This document shows positions 8,085 to 13,884 of a stretch of DNA of 13,884 bases, piece after piece (the first letter of the stretch is position 1; every line of letters starts with the position of its first letter). Below the pieces are notes generated by a model. That model was given only the letters and a program-made list of their open reading frames with translations, ran no database searches and was not told where the DNA came from. The position numbers and the translations under genes are program-made. This DNA is from Tannerellaceae bacterium. Its GTDB lineage: Bacteria > Bacteroidota > Bacteroidia > Bacteroidales > Tannerellaceae. The stretch lies in NCBI GenBank assembly GCA_020860805.1, contig JAJBTP010000032.1, positions 1-13,884 on the forward strand, in the 5' to 3' direction.

Positions 8085-8684
8085 TTAATTAGCCAATGCT
8101 TTTTTAACACGGACAGTTGTACTCAACACAACCAAAAGCACTGCTGCTCCAAACAAATAGGAAGAATAGGGAGAAATATCAACCGAAAAAAACTGAAGTA
8201 GCCCATATAAACTTATCAGGAAAGCCCGGTCACTCTTACCCATAGGACCCTCATAACGCCGTTCACCTGAAATAACTTTACCCATAATACCGGCATATTC
8301 ATTCACCACACTTAATACGATGAACAGAACAACAAACCCGAGAGCCTCCGGCTGAAATTTTAGCAAAGGAAAAAAGATAACCAAATCCGATATCACATCT
8401 CCCAGTTCATTCAGCATCTCTCCTTTCTTAGATACCTGGTTATACTGTCGCGCCATCATACCGTCCAGCGCATTTAATGCCATCCGTATTAAAAGCCCGA
8501 TAGGAAGAGCCAGGAAAAACAGCCTGTTAGAATCGGCAAACCAGAATAATCCTCCGATAATAAACGATAAAGCACAGGCGCTTAAAGTAATCTGATTAGC
8601 TGTAACCTGTTGTGTATGCAGAAAATGAAGAACGGGAGTCAGTAACTTCTGGAATTGAGGTTTTATATTATAAATAGAAATCAT
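8085..8684 (-). CDS. YnbA-like CDP-alcohol phosphatidyltransferase, first gene of the lipid operon
   Basis: A 199-residue integral membrane protein with about five or six hydrophobic spans. The CDP-alcohol transferase motif is clear: NALDGMMAR (71-79), eight residues, then GEMLNELGD (88-96) and VISD. The canonical form is DxxDGxxAR(8)GxxxDxxxD, with four metal-binding Asp residues. Here positions 1 and 3 are Asn (Asn71, Asn92), while Asp74 and Asp96 are kept. The family transfers a phosphatidyl group from CDP-diacylglycerol to an alcohol such as glycerol phosphate, inositol phosphate or serine; the acceptor here is unknown. I recall the E. coli YnbA protein sharing the LNALDG and LNExGDVISD pattern, which would make it a subfamily trait, but I could not check this. 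The neighbouring CdsA-like gene likely provides the CDP-activated donor. The gene opens the operon and faces dinB across a 210-bp spacer. No clear Shine-Dalgarno site precedes the start, which is common in this phylum. Confidence 0.92.
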   Translation of the reverse strand: MISIYNIKPQFQKLLTPVLHFLHTQQVTANQITLSACALSFIIGGLFWFADSNRLFFLALPIGLLIRMALNALDGMMARQYNQVSKKGEMLNELGDVISDLVIFFPLLKFQPEALGFVVLFIVLSVVNEYAGIMGKVISGERRYEGPMGKSDRAFLISLYGLLQFFSVDISPYSSYLFGAAVLLVVLSTTVRVKKALAN

Positions 8685-8706
8685 ATCAAGTAGTGTATTT
8701 ATTAAT

Positions 8707-8737
8707 AATAGTTATTCCTGAAACGGTATTGTTCAAA
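8707..8737 (-). promoter_or_regulatory. Possible Bacteroidota-type promoter of the lipid operon
   Basis: Read on the minus strand, TTTG (8734-8737) is followed after 19 nt by TAACTATT (8707-8714), a partial match to the TTTG-N19-21-TAnnTTTG promoter pattern. It would place the transcript start about 16 nt upstream of the phosphatidyltransferase start. The -7 box matches only part of the consensus, so this is tentative. Confidence 0.28.
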
Positions 8738-8849
8738 ACTGATTAATTCCGGGCTAAAGATAACAAAAGAGCCGGAAATGCAATAGATTTAGCAGTTTAC
8801 TTTAACATTTGCTATTCTTTTATTGTATAGCCAGACTCTACCTTTTTTG

Positions 8850-8881
8850 TATATTTGTTAGCGATTAGGTAGATCAGGAGG
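8850..8881 (+). promoter_or_regulatory. dinB promoter -7 box and ribosome binding site
   Basis: TATATTTG at 8850-8857 fits the Bacteroidota -7 consensus TAnnTTTG exactly; I see no good TTTG -33 element at the right distance. A strong Shine-Dalgarno sequence, aggagg (8876-8881), lies 13 nt before the dinB ATG, which is longer than usual but supports that start. I found no recognisable SOS operator in the 8685-8894 spacer. Confidence 0.55.
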
Positions 8882-8894
8882 TTGATAACAGGCT

Positions 8895-9968
8895 ATGCGG
8901 AAAATTATACATATTGATATGGATGCCTTTTATGCATCTATCGAACAACGGGATCATCCGGAATACCGGAACCGACCGTTGGCTGTAGGATATTCCGGAG
9001 ATCGTGGCGTCGTAGCCGCAGCCAGTTATGAAGCCCGCAAATATGGTGTACGTTCAGCCATGCCTTCCAAAACCGCTCTCAGGAAATGCCCTCATCTATT
9101 GTTCGTGCCTTCCCGCTTTGACGTATACCGGTCGGTATCCCATCAGATAATGGATATCTTTCTGGAATATACAGACCTGGTAGAGCCACTCTCACTGGAT
9201 GAAGCCTATCTGGATGTTACGGTGAATCATAAACAAATGCCATCCGCCACGCTTATTGCCCGGGAAATCAAACAACGCATCAAAGCCGAAACCGGTTTAA
9301 CAGCTTCAGCCGGGGTATCCGTTAATAAGTTTCTGGCAAAAATTGCTTCAGACTTTAACAAACCGGATGGCCTGTACATCATCCTGGAAAAAGATGCGGA
9401 AGAATTTCTTGACAAACTTCCTATCGAACAATTCTACGGCGTCGGTAAAGTAACAGCCGAAAAGATGCACCGGTTAGGTATTCATTTCGGAAAAGACCTC
9501 AGGCGATTCCCGGAAGAAGATTTAGTCCGTTTATTCGGGAAAGCAGGACACACCTACTATCAGAACGCACGCGGTATGGATACCCGGGAAGTAATAGCCG
9601 AACATATCCGTAAATCACTGGGCGCAGAAAATACGTTCCTGACAGATTTAACCAACCGTAAAGAATTAACAGAGGCACTACACGAAGTCGCACAAACAGT
9701 ATGGGAACGCGTAAGCAGTAAACAATTTTATGGCCGAACCGTTACCCTGAAAGTAAAATTTTCCGACTTTGAACAAATTACCCGTAGCCGCACCTTTCTG
9801 CATTTTATAACAGACTATACAACCTTCTGGTCTGCAGCAACCGAATTACTCGGATTAATAGAAGATACTTCCAAAGGTATCCGCCTCATAGGGCTGTCCA
9901 TCAGCAACCCCAAAGAAATAGAGACCCCACGTTATATTCAACTGGAAATACCCTTCTCTTTTACGTAA
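8895..9968 (+). CDS. dinB: DNA polymerase IV (Y-family translesion polymerase)
   Basis: Complete DinB of 357 residues, normal length for the family. It copies damaged or distorted templates with low fidelity. Visible features: the N-terminal HIDMDAFYAS with metal ligand Asp8 and the steric-gate Phe12, VAAASYEARKYGVRSAMP (40-57) of the fingers, the catalytic SLDEAYLD (Asp102, Glu103), the palm motif GVSVNKFLAKIASDFNKPDG, the helix-hairpin-helix GVGKVTAEKMHRLGI, and a little-finger domain. The last residues carry QLEIPF (349-354), a good match to the beta-clamp binding peptide, so the C terminus is intact. The start is supported by the motif following at once and by the aggagg site upstream. 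It stands alone, divergent from the lipid operon, with no mutagenesis partner gene nearby. Confidence 0.97.
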   Translation: MRKIIHIDMDAFYASIEQRDHPEYRNRPLAVGYSGDRGVVAAASYEARKYGVRSAMPSKTALRKCPHLLFVPSRFDVYRSVSHQIMDIFLEYTDLVEPLSLDEAYLDVTVNHKQMPSATLIAREIKQRIKAETGLTASAGVSVNKFLAKIASDFNKPDGLYIILEKDAEEFLDKLPIEQFYGVGKVTAEKMHRLGIHFGKDLRRFPEEDLVRLFGKAGHTYYQNARGMDTREVIAEHIRKSLGAENTFLTDLTNRKELTEALHEVAQTVWERVSSKQFYGRTVTLKVKFSDFEQITRSRTFLHFITDYTTFWSAATELLGLIEDTSKGIRLIGLSISNPKEIETPRYIQLEIPFSFT

Positions 9969-10363
9969 ACGGATACCTGTTTTGTGTTGGAAAATGAAAA
10001 AACAATTGGGATAAGACTCAAAATTAAACAAATTATTTGCCTGAACTCTGATTTGTTGTTCATTCTACAAGAAATACACACCAACGATGCTGAATATGTT
10101 TTATACTTTTTTCCGATTGTCGGAATAAGCACAGGATGAACCAATTATTTAATTTATCTTTCCATCGTAAAAAATGGTAAGTTCTTACATATTAGAGTAT
10201 GAGTTTATAAGTTAGGGTATTCGTTAACCCGTGTTCCGCGAGTGCATTCATACTTAGCCGGTTGTCTTATCACCCATTTACGAAAGACCCTCCCGCTAAG
10301 TAATAACTTAAATGCCAGTCTACATATTACTTCATTTGCCGGAACCGGGTTAGCGATTAAAAG
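9969..10363. other. Intergenic spacer without a convincing gene
   Basis: About 395 bp between dinB and the terminator of the convergent peptidase gene. Only short, low-complexity reading frames are present and none has recognisable protein character. There is a perfect 6-bp hairpin with a 3-nt loop at 10111-10125 (ttccga/tcggaa) without a following T-tract, and a small gtaag/cttac hairpin near 10183-10194. A small RNA ending at the 10364-10394 terminator is possible but no convincing promoter was seen. No tRNA, mobile element or CRISPR repeat was recognised. Confidence 0.6.
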
Positions 10364-10394
10364 AAAAGGATACCTCGTGATGAGATATCCTTTT
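10364..10394. terminator. Bidirectional rho-independent terminator
   Basis: Inverted repeat: aaaaggata (10364-10372) pairs with tatcctttt (10386-10394), and after one mismatch ctc pairs with gag around a gtgat loop. The stem is flanked by an A-run on one side and a T-run (tttttgc) on the other, so it can work for plus-strand transcripts from the dinB side and for the minus-strand peptidase gene, whose stop is at 10420-10422. Confidence 0.8.
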
Positions 10395-10419
10395 TGCTTA
10401 TTATACTGTTTCAGACTCT

Positions 10420-12540
10420 TTATTTCAATCCTCTGTTTTTAAGAAGCGGTTCAGTATCCGGTTCTTTCCCACGGAAGTTTACATACATATCCATGGCATC
10501 ATCAATACCACCCGGAGCCAATACATAGGTGCGGAATTTATCCGCCATCTCCTTATTGAAAATATCGCCTGTTTCTTCAAAAGCTTCAAAAGCATCCGAA
10601 TCCAGCACTTCCGACCAGATATAACTGTAATAGCCGGCGGTATAACCCCCACCCATCGTATGATTGAAATAAGTAGAACGGTAGCGTGAAGGGATTTGCT
10701 TGGGTAATCCACGTTTACTTAAGGTCTGCGCTTCAAAATCCATTACGTTGAAATTAGCAGGAATCTTTTTCAACACATGATAATCCATATCCAGGAAAGA
10801 AGCAGCCAGGTATTCAGTTGTAACAAAACCCTGTCCGTATTTACCACTCTTATCCAGCTTTTCGATTAACTCATCCGGTATAATTTCACCAGTCGCATAA
10901 TGTTTGGCAAATACTTTCAATACCTCAGGTTCAAACACCCAATGTTCCATAACCTGTGAAGGCAATTCCACGAAATCACGTGGTACACCACTGATACCAT
11001 AATAATGAACATCACGGAACAGATTATGCAAAGCATGTCCGAATTCGTGGAACATCGTTTCCGCTTCATCCGCACTCAACAAAGCAGGTTGTCCCGGTGC
11101 CGGAGGAGTAAAGTTACATACAATAGTTACGATAGGAGCCAAACGTTTACCGTTTTCATAGGTCTGCGCCCGGTATTGTCCACACCATGCCCCACCCCGT
11201 TTGCTTGCACGTGGGAAGAAATCCATATAAAGTACACCTAAATGCGTTCCGTCTTTATCCTTACATTCAAACGCAACAGCATCCGGATGAGGTAATGGGA
11301 TGTTATGGATCGGAGTAAAGGTGATACCATATAGTTTCATGGCTACATAGAACATACCTTCATATACATTCTCCAGTTTCAGATACGGACGTACTTCGTT
11401 TTCATCCAAATCGAATTTAGCTTTCTTGGCTTTTTCAAAATAATAACGCCAATCCCATCCTTCTGCGGTAAAGTTCTTACCTTCTTTTTTGATTTCAGCC
11501 TGAATATCAGCCAGCTCTTCTTTTGTTTTAACCAAAGCCGGTGTCCACAATTCATCTAACAGATTATATACGTTTTTAGCATTCTTTGCCATGCGTTCTT
11601 CCAATACAAACGAAGCATAGTCTTTATACCCCAACAACTGAGCCTTTTCCAGACGTTTGGTTACAAGTTCTTTTACAACCTCTTTATTATCCGCATCGTT
11701 ATCATTGTTACCCCGGTTGATATATCCTTTAAAAATCTTCTCCCGCAGTTCCCGGTTATCCGCATATTGCAGGAATGGCATAATACTTGGATTGTGAAGG
11801 GTAAAGAGCCATTTATTAACCAGGCCGGCATCTTTCGCTTTCTCAGCCGCTGCCGCAATCAGGCTTTCAGATAATCCGGACAGGTCTTCTTCGTTATCAA
11901 TAACCAACTGGAAGTCATTGGTTTCTTTCAACATATTTTGTCCGAATGTCAACTGCAACATAGTAATATCACTATTTAACCGGCGCAGTTTAGCCTGATC
12001 ATCTTCACTCAGGTTCGCACCACCACGCACAAAACTTTTATACGTTTCTTCCAACAGTTTAGCCTGCTCTTTATCCAGGTTCATAGCCGCCCGGTTCTGA
12101 TAAACAGATTTCACACGTTCAAACAATCCCTGGTTCAAACGGATATCATCCTGGTGTTTAGACAGTAATGGAGAAAGTTCACGACTGATTGCCTGCATTT
12201 CATCCCCAGTATTTGCACTGTTTTGCCCGTAGAAAACGATACTTACTTTACGCAGTAAAGCGCCACTCTGGTCTAATGCAACAATGGTGTTTTGAAAGTC
12301 CGGTTCAGCAGGATTATTTACAATCGTTTCAATCTCTTTTGCCTCTTCCTGCATACCCTGTTGGAAAGCAGGCATGTAATGCTCCAATTGGATACGTTCA
12401 AACGGAGGAACACCAAAAGGAGTTTTATACTCCGACAGGAAAGGATTTCCTGTTTCGCTCTCCTCAGCAGTTCCCGAAGCCGGACCACCGCAAGCGCTTA
12501 ATAAAACCGCCAGCCCGGCAGCATACATCACTTTTTTCAT
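10420..12540 (-). CDS. dcp: M3 family zinc peptidase, Dcp-type peptidyl-dipeptidase, lipoprotein
   Basis: Complete 706-residue thermolysin-like zinc metallopeptidase of family M3. The zinc site is HEFGH (498-502), with the third ligand Glu525 in RDFVELPSQ; the surrounding RGGAWCGQYR and PGQPALLSADEAETMF stretches match the Dcp branch, whose members remove dipeptides from the C terminus of peptides. The N terminus is a lipoprotein signal: MKKVMYAAGLAVLLSAC with the lipobox LLSAC and Cys17. The mature protein should be anchored in an envelope membrane and degrade peptides in the periplasm or at the surface. The residues after Cys17 (GGPASGTAEESETG) form a flexible acidic linker. No break in the frame. 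The gene has its own promoter (12601-12608) and terminator (10364-10394) and is probably monocistronic. An oligopeptidase A-type specificity cannot be fully excluded. Confidence 0.93.
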   Translation of the reverse strand: MKKVMYAAGLAVLLSACGGPASGTAEESETGNPFLSEYKTPFGVPPFERIQLEHYMPAFQQGMQEEAKEIETIVNNPAEPDFQNTIVALDQSGALLRKVSIVFYGQNSANTGDEMQAISRELSPLLSKHQDDIRLNQGLFERVKSVYQNRAAMNLDKEQAKLLEETYKSFVRGGANLSEDDQAKLRRLNSDITMLQLTFGQNMLKETNDFQLVIDNEEDLSGLSESLIAAAAEKAKDAGLVNKWLFTLHNPSIMPFLQYADNRELREKIFKGYINRGNNDNDADNKEVVKELVTKRLEKAQLLGYKDYASFVLEERMAKNAKNVYNLLDELWTPALVKTKEELADIQAEIKKEGKNFTAEGWDWRYYFEKAKKAKFDLDENEVRPYLKLENVYEGMFYVAMKLYGITFTPIHNIPLPHPDAVAFECKDKDGTHLGVLYMDFFPRASKRGGAWCGQYRAQTYENGKRLAPIVTIVCNFTPPAPGQPALLSADEAETMFHEFGHALHNLFRDVHYYGISGVPRDFVELPSQVMEHWVFEPEVLKVFAKHYATGEIIPDELIEKLDKSGKYGQGFVTTEYLAASFLDMDYHVLKKIPANFNVMDFEAQTLSKRGLPKQIPSRYRSTYFNHTMGGGYTAGYYSYIWSEVLDSDAFEAFEETGDIFNKEMADKFRTYVLAPGGIDDAMDMYVNFRGKEPDTEPLLKNRGLK

Positions 12541-12600
12541 ATCGCTTTATTATCTGTTATTGAAATTTCACACATTAACGGGTTTTTCACTCTTTTTGCA

Positions 12601-12608
12601 CAAAGATA
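12601..12608 (-). promoter_or_regulatory. Promoter -7 box of the M3 peptidase gene
   Basis: On the minus strand this reads TATCTTTG, an exact match to the Bacteroidota -7 consensus TAnnTTTG, 60 nt upstream of the peptidase ATG at 12540. No clear TTTG -33 element lies 19-21 nt further upstream. It sits in the 130-bp divergent spacer shared with the flavoenzyme gene. Confidence 0.6.
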
Positions 12609-12670
12609 CAGATAATTTATATTAATTTAGACATTTCATTTGTCACTTAAATAACCTTTTTACACAAACA

Positions 12671-13663
12671 ATGAACAGAATAGCAGAACTTTTCGGAATA
12701 AAATATCCCATCATTCAGGGAGGTATGGTATGGTGTAGTGGCTGGCGGTTAGCCTCGGCAGTAAGTAATGCAGGCGGATTGGGTTTACTGGGCGCCGGCT
12801 CCATGTATCCGGAAGTCCTCCGGGAACATATACGTAAATGCAAAGCGGCTACAGATAAACCATTCGGGGTAAACTTACCGCTTATGTATCCCAATGTAGA
12901 AGCTATTATTGAAATTATTATTGAAGAAAAAGTTCCTGTTGTTTTTACATCTGCCGGAAACCCGAAAACCTGGACTTCTTACCTGAAAGAAAAAGGAATC
13001 CTGGTAGCCCACGTCGTAAGTAGTTCAAAGTTTGCCATCAAATGTCAGGAAGCCGGTGTAGATGCCGTAGTGGCCGAAGGGTTTGAAGCAGGCGGCCATA
13101 ACGGACGCGAAGAAACAACAACCCTTTGCCTCATTCCGGCTGTACGCCGGGTAACAACCCTGCCTTTAATAGCTGCCGGAGGAATAGGAACCGGAGCAGC
13201 GATAGCTGCCGTAACAGCCTTAGGAGCCGATGGCGTACAGATAGGCACCCGCTTTGCACTGGCACAGGAGGGTTCGGCCCATGAAAATTTCAAACAATAC
13301 TGTCTCAACTTACAGGAAGGAGACACCCGGCTACTTTTAAAGAAACTGGCCCCTACCCGCTTGATTAAAGGAGCATTCACCTCTCAGGTAGAAGAAGCAG
13401 AATCACGGGGAGCCACACCAGACGAATTACGTGAATTAGTAGGAAAAGGCCGTGCTAAAAAAGGTATTTTTGAAGGAAACCTCACCGAAGGTGAACTGGA
13501 AATCGGACAGGTCGCCTCGCTTTTTAGAGAAATAGAACCCGTTCAGCAGATTATGCAGGAAATCATGACCAGTGATAATGAGGCAAAAGATTCTCATATA
13601 AACGTGAGGAGGAATTCAAAAAAATACGTTTCTTTGATGTTGAATACGAATAAAAGCAACTAA
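12671..13663 (+). CDS. Nitronate monooxygenase / FabK-type FMN enzyme
   Basis: A 330-residue TIM-barrel flavoprotein of the 2-nitropropane dioxygenase family, which includes nitronate monooxygenases and the enoyl-ACP reductase FabK. Visible: the N-terminal YPIIQGGMVW (12-21), NAGGLGLLGAG (33-43), GVNLPLM (66-72), EGFEAGGHNG (136-145) with the conserved active-site His143, and the FMN phosphate loops AAGGIGTG (168-175) and QIGTRF (190-195). The C-terminal REIEPVQQIMQEI resembles the usual family end. About 25 extra residues follow, basic and low in family character, and they span an A7 run (13618-13624) where a one-base error would change the ending. Detoxification of nitronates or fatty-acid reduction are both possible; the sequence does not decide. 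It is divergent from the peptidase gene. The best promoter candidate, TTCATTTG at 12635-12642, is weak. The next gene follows after 20 bp. Confidence 0.9.
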   Translation: MNRIAELFGIKYPIIQGGMVWCSGWRLASAVSNAGGLGLLGAGSMYPEVLREHIRKCKAATDKPFGVNLPLMYPNVEAIIEIIIEEKVPVVFTSAGNPKTWTSYLKEKGILVAHVVSSSKFAIKCQEAGVDAVVAEGFEAGGHNGREETTTLCLIPAVRRVTTLPLIAAGGIGTGAAIAAVTALGADGVQIGTRFALAQEGSAHENFKQYCLNLQEGDTRLLLKKLAPTRLIKGAFTSQVEEAESRGATPDELRELVGKGRAKKGIFEGNLTEGELEIGQVASLFREIEPVQQIMQEIMTSDNEAKDSHINVRRNSKKYVSLMLNTNKSN

Positions 13664-13683
13664 CTACACCGTTTTTAGACATT

Positions 13684-13884
13684 ATGAACGAATTACTACG
13701 CATTGCATTATTAAAAGAGCATGCCCGGGACAAACGTCTCACTTTTTTTAATCACCTATGGACCTGGATTTTGATTAGTGGTATTTACTATTTTATTTTT
13801 ATCTACTCAAACAATCCGGTATTCGATAGTAATAACATGGAGTTTCAGCAAACTGGCTTTAAATATATCAGTATAGGTGGTTTT
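13684..13884 (+). CDS. Unidentified membrane protein, 3' end outside window
   Basis: An open frame from ATG 13684 to the window edge gives 67 residues, starting MNELLRIALLKEHARDKRLT. A charged amphipathic N terminus of about 25 residues is followed by one hydrophobic span (LWTWILISGIYYFIFIY) and a polar stretch with NNPVFDSNNMEF. I do not recognise the family. It starts 20 bp after the flavoenzyme stop and may be cotranscribed with it. The reading frame is uninterrupted and the protein looks real, but the visible part is too short for a function. Confidence 0.6.
   Translation, partial: MNELLRIALLKEHARDKRLTFFNHLWTWILISGIYYFIFIYSNNPVFDSNNMEFQQTGFKYISIGGF

Noticed and set aside
10111..10125. 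Hairpin ttccga/tcggaa as the dinB terminator
   Set aside because: The T-run lies before the stem on the plus strand, not after it, and there is no T-run after it on the minus strand.
8857..10359. 11-bp direct repeat gttagcgatta at 8857-8867 and 10349-10359 flanking dinB, as a mark of insertion
   Set aside because: One 11-bp match is not surprising by chance in a window of this size, and there is no recombinase or other mobile gene; dinB looks native.
10242..10442. Short plus-strand gene of 66 residues
   Set aside because: It runs through the terminator hairpin and into the peptidase 3' end, with no ribosome site and no recognisable features.
1..13884. CRISPR array, insertion sequence, tRNA, rRNA, prophage or defence genes
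   Set aside because: No regularly spaced repeats, transposase or integrase motifs, or RNA gene patterns were seen on either strand.

Overview
The window looks like a chromosomal segment of a Bacteroidales-type bacterium (phylum Bacteroidota). The evidence is a textbook -7 box of the form TAnnTTTG in front of the peptidase gene and a similar one in front of dinB, several starts without a clear Shine-Dalgarno sequence, a lipoprotein-anchored M3 dipeptidase, a small secreted DUF1080 protein, and moderate GC content with many ccgg-rich codons. I cannot name the genus.

Layout. (1) 1-2292, plus strand: the 3' part of ettA (ABC-F translation factor; first residues outside the window, one +1 frameshift), then a secreted DUF1080 protein, closed by a hairpin shared with the convergent operon. 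(2) 2385-8684, minus strand: a tightly packed six-gene operon, transcribed right to left: CDP-alcohol phosphatidyltransferase, CdsA-like cytidylyltransferase, patatin-like protein, short-chain dehydrogenase, PAP2 plus dual-specificity phosphatase fusion, and alpha/beta hydrolase plus methyltransferase fusion. Four of these match the four families and both unusual fusions of the uncharacterised E. coli ynbABCD operon; the dehydrogenase and patatin genes are inserted in the middle. (3) 8895-9968, plus strand: dinB (DNA polymerase IV), divergent from the lipid operon. (4) 9969-10419: a spacer with no convincing gene, ending in a terminator hairpin. (5) 10420-12540, minus strand: a Dcp-type M3 zinc metallopeptidase lipoprotein. 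(6) 12671-13884, plus strand: a FabK/nitronate monooxygenase-type flavoenzyme followed by the start of an unidentified membrane protein that runs off the window.

The lipid operon is the most interesting part. Read together, its genes suggest activation of phosphatidic acid to CDP-diacylglycerol, transfer of the phosphatidyl group to an alcohol (possibly phosphorylated), dephosphorylation or headgroup exchange, and redox, acyl or methyl tailoring. No product is known to me, so this is inference. Its CDP-alcohol transferase has Asn at two of the four usual metal-binding Asp positions. Its patatin-like member has Cys in place of the Ser nucleophile and Ala in place of the dyad Asp.

A caution: three genes are broken as sequenced. 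The cytidylyltransferase has three frameshifts, the patatin gene two and ettA one. Each can be repaired by adding or removing one base, mostly in a G or A run, and the protein on both sides stays well conserved. This fits homopolymer sequencing error at least as well as gene decay.
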